A stretch of 43,480 nucleotides of DNA, taken from Chitinophagaceae bacterium (GTDB taxonomy: Bacteria; Bacteroidota; Bacteroidia; Chitinophagales; Chitinophagaceae). How positions within the stretch are numbered: the stretch's first letter is position 1; each line of letters opens with the position of its first letter. The notes below the pieces were generated by a model, which saw nothing but the letters and a program-made list of their open reading frames with translations, searched no databases and was not told where the DNA came from. The translations under genes and the position numbers were made by a program. The stretch spans positions 1 through 43,480 of the forward strand of contig JAHEMM010000015.1 of the NCBI GenBank assembly GCA_024643655.1. The letters are read 5' to 3'. Positions 9,744 to 19,687 of the stretch are shown here, piece by piece.

Positions 9744-12700
9744 TTATCGCATTAAATACATTTTACCATAGCCTTTATTAAAGTATTGATCTGTTTTATC
9801 GCCTTCAGCCTTGTATTTATCAAGCATTTTCCCATTTAAGTTAGTAACTACTCTATATAAATAAATTCCGTTTGCTAATTTTTGACCAAACTGATCGGTA
9901 CCATCCCATTTAAATTCTGTTATATTTCTACCAATATGTAATGGACCTAATTCAGTTTTTGTAATCTCACGGACTATTTTCCCAGTAATAGTCATTATTT
10001 CGATCTTTATATTTTGTGGCACTTCATTTCCTGTAATTGTAAACACAAAAGCAGTAGAAGTTGTAAATGGATTTGGATAATTAAGCATATTAGATATCAT
10101 CGGCTTATTGATTACTTTAAAGAAAACTCTATATTCAATATCGCCTGCTTTATTATTGCTTTTATCTTTTCCTGAAACAATTAGTTCATATTCACCATCT
10201 TCTGTAAAATAAGGTTTAAAATTAATGGTAGCAGTATTGTCAGGATTTGGCGCCTGGCCTGCTGGAATAAACTGAACAGTATCATTGCTGAAATAATATC
10301 TTCTTAATGTTTGATCAGGATATCTCACCTTTAATGTTAGCAATGAGGTATCATCCAAGATAAGCCACTTTGCTTCATCTTTTAGTTTTACCACTATATC
10401 TGGTTTTGAAGAAACGATATCTTTATCAAGTATATGTACCCCATCAAATGTCACATCAAGCAAAGGATTTAAACTATCTTGTTTAGCATATATATTCCTG
10501 AAAGCAAAATTATTAAAATGAAATTGTTCTGGCTGATCTTCATCTGGATTTGCCTCAATATATAAAGTATTATTACCGGGGAAATTATTTGTTTTGATTA
10601 CTGCAGACAAATGAATAGTATCATTGGGAGTCCCATATACAGTAAGAGGTCTCTTTTTTGGAACAGGAATAATATTACTAATATTATTTCTATCAGTTAT
10701 TACCAATTTTACTTTTAGGCTATCGAATGGTATATGACTTACATTTTTAAAAGCAACCTTAAAGTCTATTGGCTCTCCAACTTCTACTGTATCTTTTTTC
10801 TGTAAAAATATGTTAGGAGCAATAGCTCCCTCAGGAGCAGGATCAAATAGTATTCTCCAATAATTCAATTGATAGGGTGTGAAATTAATTTTATCCCTAA
10901 CATATAATTTTAATTTTAAAAAAGGATATACTGAAGCATTGATATTTGAAATATCAAAACTCTGTAAATCCGGATCCAATCCGGTTAGTAAAGTTGTCTC
11001 CTGACCTTGCAGATTAACTCCTATTAAATTTAATCGTGCCGAATCTATACCTGGTAAATCAGGAAGAGCAGTACCCTTTATTTTAATTGTATGCCATTTT
11101 TTTGCCCTTCCATAAACAGGTGACGAAATATAACCAGCTGTATCAGATGTTTTGATATTTGCAGTTAATGTTAATTTGTCATAGATTGTTTCTCCCATTG
11201 TATATGCTGGCTGTAAACCAGAAGTGCTATTCTTCTTATAAATAAAAATCCATGTTCTAGCTCTGTTAAAACTATCCAATGTTGCAAAACCTTGATTTTT
11301 TAATATATGATATATTGAATTGCCAGATCCATAATAAGTTGTATCATTCCTCCAATCATTGGGAAAAGGACCAGTAATCCAAGAAGGAATGTTCCCTCTT
11401 GCTACAACAATATATCCATCCGGTACGACATTATTTAAAAAATTCATCATTTTTCGCCGTCCAGAAGTGTCTGCAAATGAATACTCAAAATTACGTTCTC
11501 TTCTTGGCCCACAGGTAGATGTCAAACTCTCATACAAACCGCCACCTGGCCCGTAACTGTTTAGCCATGGAATCATTGAGTTTGGTTCGAATACATTAAA
11601 AATTATAGCATTGTAAGTACAGCCACCGCCGATATATGCATCACCATTTACAGCAACCGTAAATTCAGCTTGCTGTGTACCACCTTCTGGGTAAATTGTA
11701 TTTCTTGCAAAGAGATTCTGGAAAATAGAATCGAATGCCCATTTTCTGTTATCTAATAACTGTATTTTATTAGTTGCAGATTCTAAATGTTGGTAATAAT
11801 GCGATTGCCCAAAACCGTCAGCATGATTAGTAAGATAAGTGAATGATGAATAATTCCAGTTAGGAGAGCCTGTAGCTGGCACAGGGCTTGTTCTCCAATA
11901 ATAAACTGTACTATCTATAAATGTAATGCCTGGATCAAACTCGATTACACCTCCTTGCGAAGAAACAGTTCTTTCTACTCTTAATGAAGAGTTGAAAAGT
12001 TTTGTTGTATCAATTTCAAATTTATATTGTTTAATTGATGCAAATGCATTTGCAGTAGACGCTTCGAATTTTATCCCTTGTTTGTTAACAATCGAATAGT
12101 TAAATGGATATACCGGTCTAATTTCATCTTCGAAAATAAATACATCTTTTGTAATGCAATTGTTTGATTCATATAGTTCGTCAATTTCATTTTCTGGATC
12201 AATACAAATTGAAATTTTATTAAGCCCTTTATCTCTTATAGCATCAATTGGTACTTGAAACTTTAATGAGTCGCTGTAACGAATTCCTTCTAATGTATCC
12301 CTTCTGATCGTTTCTGTTATTAAATTAGGATAAGTTCTCTTTACTTCAATAATTACTTTTTTGTTGATAGCTTTAGATAAATTTATAAATTTCGCATTAA
12401 CCTCAAAAGAGGTTTCTGCAACAGAAATAAAATTAGGATTAATTTTTACCAACTGTTCTTCAATTGCATAATCTGGCTTATCCTTTAGTACATCCATTTT
12501 TAATGCGGGGTCGCCATGTAAGGCAGATTGCTCACAATGAAAACGAGCATAAAAGTCATTTTGAGTAGTTATTGCATATGTCTTATTAATAGCATCAATC
12601 AATGCTTCCCCAATTGATTTCCCATAGCTGGAATTCGACATTGCAGCCATCAAAGATGAATTAAAAATATCCAAATAGTGTACTATACCAAGGGAAGTAC

Positions 12701-14831
12701 TGGCAATAGTTGCTATACCTCCTCTTTGTTCTGCCAAAACATACTTTTCTGATATTGTTTCTTTTGAGGAAAGTCTTGCTAAAGAGTAATTAAAAAAGTT
12801 TCCAGCATTACATCCCAATAAAATAAATAAAGGATATTTTCCTTGATTATTATATGCATTGGGATTATCAAGATTAAATTCCAAGGTAGATGCAGAAGAG
12901 TGACCAAAATATGTCAACATACCCAAACCTTCTTCAAATAAACTATAAATACGTTGTGCATTAGCCTGCTCAACAGGAGCAGTAGTCAACTTACTGAATG
13001 TACTTACATTGGCTCCATATAACGTATCTTTAATTATATTTTTAAACCGATTCATTGAAGCTGAGAGTATATCACCCAATGCCCCATCATTAGCCCCAAT
13101 TACTTGCATCGTATTTTTAGTCCATGCTTTGTCTCTAATTAGTGGTGAAGAAAAAGATTGCTGCTGTTCATATTGCTTTACTTTTTCGAGATAAACTGAT
13201 ATCTCGTCACCATTAATAGCTGCTAATCTACCTATCGGCACTTTGGGTGTTTCATCCAATCCAGGTTCTGCTGCTAATAAATTATCTGATGCAGGATATC
13301 CAAATGTTGGAATAAAAGTCATTTTTTCAAACCCCGGACTTGCTGCAAAATATTTATTATGAATATAATTCATCCCCCTTCCTAAAAGAAATACATGCTT
13401 AACAGGATTACTAAAAGTATTTCTGGACCAACGTATAAAATTGCGGACAGATAAAGGATTTAGGTTTATCCCAAATCCAAATTGATCTACTATTTGATCA
13501 ATCATATAAATTTTTGCATTATAACTACCACCAGCAGCTGAACTTCTAAAAGATTTATAATCTTCTACAGGAGTAGTTCCCCCTGTACCATTCATTAAAG
13601 CTGAGTGCGAAATAATTAAATAGTTACCCTGATTTGAAGGCAATGCATAATTAACAAAATTTCTAGTTTGCAAATTTGTTACAGCAATAGGATAGGTTGA
13701 AACCTGAGTTACCAGTAAAAGTTTTCTTTTAACTGTTGAAGGCTCTAAGTTTACCTTTACTAGTAAAGGATTGCTTACATCACCCAAATATCTTTTGCCA
13801 TTTGTTAGGTCGTATAAAACAGGATTAACAACCCCATAATTGAACCCAGCAACTTCTAGATAATTACCGGAAGCATTTGCAGGTAGCTCAAATAAAAAAT
13901 TATTAGCACCTCCGAAATTAAATTGACGGGCATAAGTAATTTCAGAAATAGCAACTACCATTCTATCGGGTGAAGTAGCACAAATATTTTTAATATCAAG
14001 AACAGCTGTACCGCTATTTATATCAGCCAGCGTTAAAGGTATTGTTGCTTTTATATATTCAAAATAATCCACAGTTTGAGTAGCAACTAAATTACTATTA
14101 ACCCGAACTTCAAATTGTCTTGGGTTCAATGCATTTCCGGCTGCATTAATTTTTAAAACTGGGTTTGGAGCACCTGGACCTACATATGGATTTAAATCTG
14201 AGAATGTTTTTGAAAGTGTAGCATTGGCCCCAAAACTATTAGAAGTATATCCTTCCCCTTTATCATAAGCCGAGGAATAAACATATTCGCCTACAACTGC
14301 GGCATATCCCAAGTTTGGGATATTTGTTCCTAGTCCATCTTTATAATAAACCCCGGCAGTATGCATAAAATAAGCCTCTGGAGGAAGAGCGGATGGCAAA
14401 TTATTATTTGTGGGAGTTAACCTAAGATTAGTTCCTACTGAATTTACAGTTAGAAAAAAAATTGCAGTATCAGATTCTAAACTCCATTTATCATTTAACT
14501 GATAATCTGCTTCTCGGTATAAAGGCAAGTCTGGTTTACCATCATTCATTTCTCCCCAAAACTCTATATAATCTGAAACCCCAAATAATCCAGATTGCTT
14601 TGAAGTATATAATGCAATCTGCTCACCATTTCGCCATAATTGAAATTGTTCAGCAGGAATATTTGCTAAACCAGCAGTGACAAGTAATGGCTGATTTATT
14701 CTATACAAACCTGTAGTTGGTACTTTAAATTTATAATAAGTCTTAGTATAATCAATCCACTCATTATTAAATTCTTGCGTATACCCTTTTAGGCTCAGTA
14801 AAATGAAAAACAGAAGTAAAGTTTTTTTCAT
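9744..14831 (-). CDS. porU: Type IX secretion sortase PorU-like, C25 (gingipain) family protease
   Basis: PorU is the outer-membrane-associated cysteine protease that removes the C-terminal signal of T9SS cargo and links the cargo to a surface glycolipid. This 1695-residue protein has a signal peptide (MKKTLLLFFILLSLKGYTQ), an N-terminal beta-rich region to about 400, and a C25 catalytic domain from about 400 to 780. His644 (in TYFGHSSAS) and Cys674 (in ILLGCNAGNFF) form the expected dyad, 30 residues apart as against 33 in gingipain RgpB. CARDB/Ig-like modules follow, then a FlgD-like Ig domain near 1600-1680 (FKWDGTDQFGQKLANGIYLYRV). It is far longer than P. gingivalis PorU, about 1158 residues as I recall. 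The PorV-type barrel gene lies 115 bases upstream in the same direction. A surface C25 protease other than PorU is possible, but the pairing favours PorU. Confidence 0.85.
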   Translation of the reverse strand: MKKTLLLFFILLSLKGYTQEFNNEWIDYTKTYYKFKVPTTGLYRINQPLLVTAGLANIPAEQFQLWRNGEQIALYTSKQSGLFGVSDYIEFWGEMNDGKPDLPLYREADYQLNDKWSLESDTAIFFLTVNSVGTNLRLTPTNNNLPSALPPEAYFMHTAGVYYKDGLGTNIPNLGYAAVVGEYVYSSAYDKGEGYTSNSFGANATLSKTFSDLNPYVGPGAPNPVLKINAAGNALNPRQFEVRVNSNLVATQTVDYFEYIKATIPLTLADINSGTAVLDIKNICATSPDRMVVAISEITYARQFNFGGANNFLFELPANASGNYLEVAGFNYGVVNPVLYDLTNGKRYLGDVSNPLLVKVNLEPSTVKRKLLLVTQVSTYPIAVTNLQTRNFVNYALPSNQGNYLIISHSALMNGTGGTTPVEDYKSFRSSAAGGSYNAKIYMIDQIVDQFGFGINLNPLSVRNFIRWSRNTFSNPVKHVFLLGRGMNYIHNKYFAASPGFEKMTFIPTFGYPASDNLLAAEPGLDETPKVPIGRLAAINGDEISVYLEKVKQYEQQQSFSSPLIRDKAWTKNTMQVIGANDGALGDILSASMNRFKNIIKDTLYGANVSTFSKLTTAPVEQANAQRIYSLFEEGLGMLTYFGHSSASTLEFNLDNPNAYNNQGKYPLFILLGCNAGNFFNYSLARLSSKETISEKYVLAEQRGGIATIASTSLGIVHYLDIFNSSLMAAMSNSSYGKSIGEALIDAINKTYAITTQNDFYARFHCEQSALHGDPALKMDVLKDKPDYAIEEQLVKINPNFISVAETSFEVNAKFINLSKAINKKVIIEVKRTYPNLITETIRRDTLEGIRYSDSLKFQVPIDAIRDKGLNKISICIDPENEIDELYESNNCITKDVFIFEDEIRPVYPFNYSIVNKQGIKFEASTANAFASIKQYKFEIDTTKLFNSSLRVERTVSSQGGVIEFDPGITFIDSTVYYWRTSPVPATGSPNWNYSSFTYLTNHADGFGQSHYYQHLESATNKIQLLDNRKWAFDSIFQNLFARNTIYPEGGTQQAEFTVAVNGDAYIGGGCTYNAIIFNVFEPNSMIPWLNSYGPGGGLYESLTSTCGPRRERNFEYSFADTSGRRKMMNFLNNVVPDGYIVVARGNIPSWITGPFPNDWRNDTTYYGSGNSIYHILKNQGFATLDSFNRARTWIFIYKKNSTSGLQPAYTMGETIYDKLTLTANIKTSDTAGYISSPVYGRAKKWHTIKIKGTALPDLPGIDSARLNLIGVNLQGQETTLLTGLDPDLQSFDISNINASVYPFLKLKLYVRDKINFTPYQLNYWRILFDPAPEGAIAPNIFLQKKDTVEVGEPIDFKVAFKNVSHIPFDSLKVKLVITDRNNISNIIPVPKKRPLTVYGTPNDTIHLSAVIKTNNFPGNNTLYIEANPDEDQPEQFHFNNFAFRNIYAKQDSLNPLLDVTFDGVHILDKDIVSSKPDIVVKLKDEAKWLILDDTSLLTLKVRYPDQTLRRYYFSNDTVQFIPAGQAPNPDNTATINFKPYFTEDGEYELIVSGKDKSNNKAGDIEYRVFFKVINKPMISNMLNYPNPFTTSTAFVFTITGNEVPQNIKIEIMTITGKIVREITKTELGPLHIGRNITEFKWDGTDQFGQKLANGIYLYRVVTNLNGKMLDKYKAEGDKTDQYFNKGYGKMYLMR

Positions 14832-14946
14832 CTGGTCAGTTTTTTATTTAAGCTTTTATTAAACGTAATGAACCTTTTGTTTTTGAGACTCTTGAACTAA
14901 CTAAACTCGGCTCATTTCATTAAACAAAAATTTTACGGATACTAAT

Positions 14947-16056
14947 TTATTTTTTTCTTTTTTCGTTTACAATGTTTAGCTGCAATGAAAAAACATGTGT
15001 AAATAATGGATTAGATTGATTAGCCAAATTTGTAAACGCATAATCAATTGTTACATTCTGAATTTTAAAGCCAGCACCAGCACTTGGTTGATATATCCAT
15101 ACCTTCTTTTGATTCAGTGTGTCCCCATCAGATAATGCCTTTTGGAAATTATTAATTCCACCCCTCAAATAAAATACGTTATTGATATTTAATTCAAGTC
15201 CCATTTTAGGATCGACACTTACTGGATTGCTACTAATTAATGTATTCCTTTGGCCATCAAATGTCACATCCAGATTAGCTTCCGCCAATAAACTTGACTT
15301 TTTGCCAATTTTAAAATCTCTAGCTACACCTAAAACAAGTCGTGGTGCTGTAAGTTCAGTTGATTTAACTGGAATTTCATTATTTGTAAGATATAAGACT
15401 TCTTTTTCTCTTTCAGTAAATGTAAATGACCAGGCGTTGAACGTACTTGTGATATCTCTGGCAGATGCTCCAAATCTCCACTTATTGCTAAAAATCTGAA
15501 CTCCCGCATCTAAACCAAAACCCCATGCCTTTGCAAATTTACCAACACTACGATGAATCACTTTAGCATTTAAACCAAAATGAACATTCTTCTTTTCAGT
15601 TTCTTTCAATTTTTGAGCAAATGAAAATATAAAACCATAGTCTGCAGAAGAAAAAGCCTGAATATTATTATAATTGAGAGATCCGTCTGGCTCTACAAGA
15701 AATAGTGTATTCATAATATCATCTACTGCAAAACGAAGCCCGGTAATACCAATTGTTCTTTTGTTATTGTTTGTTGGTAAAGCAAGCCCTACATAATCAT
15801 ATTTACCAATACCAGCAAAATATTCAGCATGCATTAAATTGACTTGAGGGTGATCCTTAACTCCTACTAATCCGGCCGGATTCCAATAACCAGCAGTTCC
15901 ATCATATACAGAAGCTACTTGAGCACTACCCATTGCAAGTCCTCTTGCACCCGCTCCAATATTTAAAAATTCATTTGAATACTTTCTAAACTGTGCAGTA
16001 GCAGAAATGGAAAGAAAGATTGTCAACAATGACAAAATAAGTGTGGATGGTTTCAT
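14947..16056 (-). CDS. PorV/PorQ-family outer-membrane beta-barrel (PorV2-like)
   Basis: A 369-residue outer-membrane protein with a signal peptide ending near ATAQ (residue 22) and alternating hydrophobic/polar strands typical of a FadL-like 14-strand barrel. The motif NIGAGARGLAMGSAQVA followed by TAGYWNPAGL marks the PorV/PorQ family. Canonical PorV has a somewhat different N-terminal motif, so I place this with the PorV2 branch. In the type IX system PorV shuttles cargo from the translocon to PorU and forms part of the attachment complex. Its position 115 bases upstream of the PorU-like gene on the same strand fits a joint role. The C-terminus ends in a strand plus a short basic tail (NEKRKK) rather than an aromatic residue. 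Confidence 0.82.
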   Translation of the reverse strand: MKPSTLILSLLTIFLSISATAQFRKYSNEFLNIGAGARGLAMGSAQVASVYDGTAGYWNPAGLVGVKDHPQVNLMHAEYFAGIGKYDYVGLALPTNNNKRTIGITGLRFAVDDIMNTLFLVEPDGSLNYNNIQAFSSADYGFIFSFAQKLKETEKKNVHFGLNAKVIHRSVGKFAKAWGFGLDAGVQIFSNKWRFGASARDITSTFNAWSFTFTEREKEVLYLTNNEIPVKSTELTAPRLVLGVARDFKIGKKSSLLAEANLDVTFDGQRNTLISSNPVSVDPKMGLELNINNVFYLRGGINNFQKALSDGDTLNQKKVWIYQPSAGAGFKIQNVTIDYAFTNLANQSNPLFTHVFSLQLNIVNEKRKK

Positions 16057-16231
16057 TCGGATAATTTTCTAATAAGCTTTTGATTAAGTCAAGCTTTCAT
16101 ACATACGGATTGACTGTAAAATTAGACTTAAGAAATGTAAAATCATAATATTACACTAAAAAAGACTATTCATTGAAAACGAATTGTTTAGAAAAATATT
16201 GCATCTTATACCCTTCATGCTGAATCTGCCT

Positions 16232-16239
16232 TACTTTTG
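16232..16239 (+). promoter_or_regulatory. Candidate -7 box for tyrS (TACTTTTG)
   Basis: TACTTTTG fits TAnnTTTG exactly and lies 21 bases before the ATG at 16261. It contains the upstream in-frame TTG at 16237, which argues against that TTG as the start codon. No convincing -33 element is visible at the usual spacing. Confidence 0.5.
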
Positions 16240-16260
16240 CTGCAAATCATTGGTTTAATT

Positions 16261-17538
16261 ATGAATTTAATTGGAGAATTACGATGGAGAGGACTTATTC
16301 AGGATATTATGCCTGGAACAGAAGAACAGCTGGAAAAGGAATTGACATCAGCCTATATTGGCTTTGACCCAACGGCTGATAGTCTACACATTGGAAGTCT
16401 GGTTCCTATTTTATTGTTAGTTCATCTTCAAAAAGCCGGACATAAACCCTATGCATTAGTTGGAGGTGCTACAGGAATGGTAGGTGATCCAAGTGGAAAA
16501 AGTGAAGAAAGAAATCTCCTGAGTGAAGATATTTTAAAAATAAATCAGGAAGGTGTAAAAAAACAATTGATGCAATTTCTTGATTTTGACCCATCAAAGA
16601 AAAATGCTGCGGAAATGGTGAATAATTATGATTGGTTCAAAGATTTCACATTTCTGAATTTTATCCGTGATGTTGGAAAACACATCACTGTGAATTATAT
16701 GATGAGCAAGGATAGTGTAAAGAAAAGGCTGGAAGGGGAAACCGGAATGAGTTTTACCGAATTCACATATCAACTCGTTCAGGGTTATGATTTTTATTGG
16801 CTTTATAAAAACAAAAACTGTAAACTTCAGATGGGTGGAAGTGATCAGTGGGGAAATATTGTAACAGGAACAGAATTAATCAGAAAAAAATGTTCCGGAG
16901 AAGCATTTGCCTTTACATGCCCTCTAATTACTAAAGCCGATGGTGGGAAATTTGGAAAAACTGAAACTGGCAATGTTTGGCTTGATCCAGTCAGAACGAC
17001 TCCTTATCAATTTTATCAGTTCTGGTTAAATGCAAGTGACACAGATGGAGAAAAATGGATTAAAATTTTTACCTTTTTAAACCAACAAGAAATTAATTCT
17101 ATACTTGAAAATCATAAGGCTAATCCGGGAAAAAGAGTTTTACAAAAAAGACTTGCAGAAGAAATTACAATGTTTGTACATGGTAAAATAGCATTAGCAG
17201 ACGCTTTAACTACTACTGAGAAATTATTCAGTAATCAATCTGCACCTGTGGAAAGTCTTTCAATTGAGGATCTGGAAATGATGGAAGGAATAATTAAAAT
17301 TGAATTTCCATTAGAAAAAATAAACGATGGATTAGATATAGTATCTTTTTTAGCTGAAACCTCAATTTTCCCAAGTAAAGGCGAAGCAAGAAAAACAGTT
17401 CAAGGTGGTGGAGTAAGCATTAATAGAAAAAAAACAGAAAGTATCGATTTCAAAATTGACAAAAGCTTATTACTCTACAAACAATATTTGCTTGTACAAA
17501 AAGGGAAAAAGAATTATTACTTGATTTTACTCAAATAA
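16261..17538 (+). CDS. tyrS: Tyrosyl-tRNA synthetase
   Basis: Class I aminoacyl-tRNA synthetase that charges tRNA-Tyr, 425 residues from the ATG at 16261. The in-frame TTG at 16237 sits inside the promoter box and is rejected. The HIGH-type signature HIGS is at 43-46 and the KMSKS-type signature is KFGKT at 230-234, the same variant as in E. coli TyrRS. QLVQGYDFYWL (171-181) and GGSDQWGNI (192-200) are the tyrosine-pocket motifs. A C-terminal S4 RNA-binding domain covers roughly 345-425 (FPSKGEARKTVQGGGVSING-like pattern). It is a single-gene unit, divergent from the porV-like gene and convergent with the M23 gene 27 bases away. No terminator hairpin with a T-run is visible in that gap. Confidence 0.96.
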   Translation: MNLIGELRWRGLIQDIMPGTEEQLEKELTSAYIGFDPTADSLHIGSLVPILLLVHLQKAGHKPYALVGGATGMVGDPSGKSEERNLLSEDILKINQEGVKKQLMQFLDFDPSKKNAAEMVNNYDWFKDFTFLNFIRDVGKHITVNYMMSKDSVKKRLEGETGMSFTEFTYQLVQGYDFYWLYKNKNCKLQMGGSDQWGNIVTGTELIRKKCSGEAFAFTCPLITKADGGKFGKTETGNVWLDPVRTTPYQFYQFWLNASDTDGEKWIKIFTFLNQQEINSILENHKANPGKRVLQKRLAEEITMFVHGKIALADALTTTEKLFSNQSAPVESLSIEDLEMMEGIIKIEFPLEKINDGLDIVSFLAETSIFPSKGEARKTVQGGGVSINRKKTESIDFKIDKSLLLYKQYLLVQKGKKNYYLILLK

Positions 17539-17565
17539 TAATTCTTCTACTTTTAAAGTGTTTTA

Positions 17566-19533
17566 TCATTTAGCCCAATGTGCTGCAAACCAATGTTTCC
17601 CTGCTTCACCATATCCGGTAACGCATCTGGTCAATAACCCATTTTCAACATTATCTTCCCATTTATTTTGATAACTATCAGGACTAGATTTTCTAACTGC
17701 TGATTGAGAACTAAATCCTGAATTTTGATACCATATAACTGAAAATAATATTTTCCCGTTATGATGGTAAGCATTTATATAAACCTGCTCCCATTTTTTT
17801 TCTCTCATTTCATCGTACTTATCCTGATATTCTTGTTGAGTAAGTGAGCTTTTTAACATACTTCCTCCAACATTTCTTTTTTCATAAAAAGCAGAATAAT
17901 ATAAATTTCCACCCACAGAAACTACAGAAACATTTATTGGGACATACCCTTGCTTAGAATAGCTTTCAAATAATTGCTGATGCTTTTGTGGTGACTGAGC
18001 ATGGTAAGCCGGTTGCGCTTGAACTGCACCTGGTTTTTTAATAAAAATTGCAGCAAACTTTAATTTTCCGCCATCATAATAACTTTCAATCTGTTGTAAT
18101 CGATATTTTTTATTTAACACCCACTTTGTATACTCGGCCTGATAAGTTTCTTTAGTCATGTCATGACGTACTTCAACAGGATAATTATTGAAATTATAAC
18201 GAAAAACAGCATTGAAATATGTTTTCCCTGATACATCATAAGCATCTACCCAAACAGGATAATATCCACAACTCCATATTTTAGAAATCTCCTGTTGATA
18301 TTTATTCTCAGGAATCATATGACGAGCTATTTCTTTTAAACCATCGGGATAATAACAGGGTTTAGTTGCTGAAGGCCAGATCATATAACGGCGACCTAAC
18401 AGAAAAGGAAGACCTTTTTTTTCAACCTTTGACCAATCAGCATTCGGATTAGGACCACTACCAAGTTCATTTTTATCTATTGCATAAATACCTGTTAAAT
18501 TAAGAGGAACCCACTGACCTTGTCCATCAGCATCTGGGTCCTGAATAACATGTATATGACTATGTGGTTCGCTTGAATTACCAGAATTACCCAATTTGCC
18601 TAATTCATCACCTTTTTTAACCTTTGCTCCTTTCCTTTTTAAACTTTTTGTTAGCGTTCCAGGTTGCATATGATAATAGCAAACCGTTTCTTTTCCATTA
18701 TTTATTTTCATCCAATTTCCTCCTCCGCTACCGCCGCCGCCATTTCCAATGTTTTCCTTAACTCCATCTTCAAAGTCTATTATTGTACCATCGCCAATAG
18801 CTACAACGGACTTACCATATGCCCTATAATCTTCATTTTTCTTTCCATCTTTTCCTGGAAACCTTGAAGACCAGGTTTTGCGGTCTGCATCCCAACCTTG
18901 TACTAAAATATCATAAGCATAAAACTGCCCACCTCCTCCATGTCCACCATATGTATACCAATATTCATCCTCTTTTAGTTGATTTGTTTTGCCAGGAAAA
19001 CCATATGCACCATCGGTAGTATTATTAGTAAAACTTTTTAATGAACGAGTAATGATATAAGGAGTCGAATAATCTTCAAAAGCGATTTTTATTTGAATAG
19101 AAGTTGGGAAAATCCCACTAAATTCAACTGCATTATCCACTTCATGATAATCACGACTATTTTGCCAAGAAAATGTTCCACCTGGATTTATAACTTTAGT
19201 TTTTATTGTTTCGTCATCAATATCTAAAACCATTGATTTTACAACATTAATACCATTCATTTTATAATGGTATGATATACTTTTTAAGGTTAAAGATTTA
19301 GATTCCTTATTCTTAATTTTAAAACTTGCTGAAAACTGCGCTATTGCTTCTCCATTTTTTATTTTGGGGATACAGGTCATATAAAAGAGCCCACCTCTTG
19401 AATCAGCCGGCTGTATATCAATCAACTCTATAGCTGGAGAAGCTTCAGTTATTTTGTGTTGTTTAACTGGCTCTACAAACGAAAATGAAACCAGCAGTAA
19501 TAAACTAACAAAGAGAAATTGCATTTTTTTCAT
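17566..19533 (-). CDS. Exported M23 metallopeptidase with five C-terminal BTRD-like repeats
   Basis: A 655-residue secreted protein. It has a signal peptide (1 to about 22), a beta-sandwich-like region at 35-165, and an M23/LytM zinc-peptidase domain at about 185-350. His198 and Asp208 (GGH...YAYD), His288 (CYYHM) and His324/His326 (EPHSHIH) are the likely zinc and catalytic residues, with a glycine-rich loop at 263-273. Then come five repeats of about 37 residues, near 411-445, 462-502, 517-553, 567-604 and 619-655. Each follows the pattern YQ...(G)Y..v..Y...Gk..F.A.w, resembling the bacterial tandem repeat domain BTRD1. M23 enzymes cleave peptidoglycan cross-links or other peptides; the repeats probably bind a target, which is inferred. 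No T9SS C-terminal domain is evident. Confidence 0.85.
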   Translation of the reverse strand: MKKMQFLFVSLLLLVSFSFVEPVKQHKITEASPAIELIDIQPADSRGGLFYMTCIPKIKNGEAIAQFSASFKIKNKESKSLTLKSISYHYKMNGINVVKSMVLDIDDETIKTKVINPGGTFSWQNSRDYHEVDNAVEFSGIFPTSIQIKIAFEDYSTPYIITRSLKSFTNNTTDGAYGFPGKTNQLKEDEYWYTYGGHGGGGQFYAYDILVQGWDADRKTWSSRFPGKDGKKNEDYRAYGKSVVAIGDGTIIDFEDGVKENIGNGGGGSGGGNWMKINNGKETVCYYHMQPGTLTKSLKRKGAKVKKGDELGKLGNSGNSSEPHSHIHVIQDPDADGQGQWVPLNLTGIYAIDKNELGSGPNPNADWSKVEKKGLPFLLGRRYMIWPSATKPCYYPDGLKEIARHMIPENKYQQEISKIWSCGYYPVWVDAYDVSGKTYFNAVFRYNFNNYPVEVRHDMTKETYQAEYTKWVLNKKYRLQQIESYYDGGKLKFAAIFIKKPGAVQAQPAYHAQSPQKHQQLFESYSKQGYVPINVSVVSVGGNLYYSAFYEKRNVGGSMLKSSLTQQEYQDKYDEMREKKWEQVYINAYHHNGKILFSVIWYQNSGFSSQSAVRKSSPDSYQNKWEDNVENGLLTRCVTGYGEAGKHWFAAHWAK

Positions 19534-19687
19534 ATTACAAAGTTTTATTTACTGCAAGAATAAATAGGAAATAGAACTTAATAATATTGCGATTATTCTA
19601 AGGTTAGCATTACTTAGTTTACGGTAAGAATGTATCTTCCATAGCTAAAAAAGGTTGGATTAAGAGTAGAAATGCAAGTAAATAGAT

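Noticed and set aside
15182-15499. 105-codon antisense frame opposite the PorV-like gene
   Set aside because: No motif or initiation signal, and the barrel gene on the other strand is clearly coding.
17540-17565. ACTTTTAAAGT palindrome between tyrS and the M23 gene as a terminator
   Set aside because: Five A/T-rich pairs with a one-base centre cannot form a stable hairpin.
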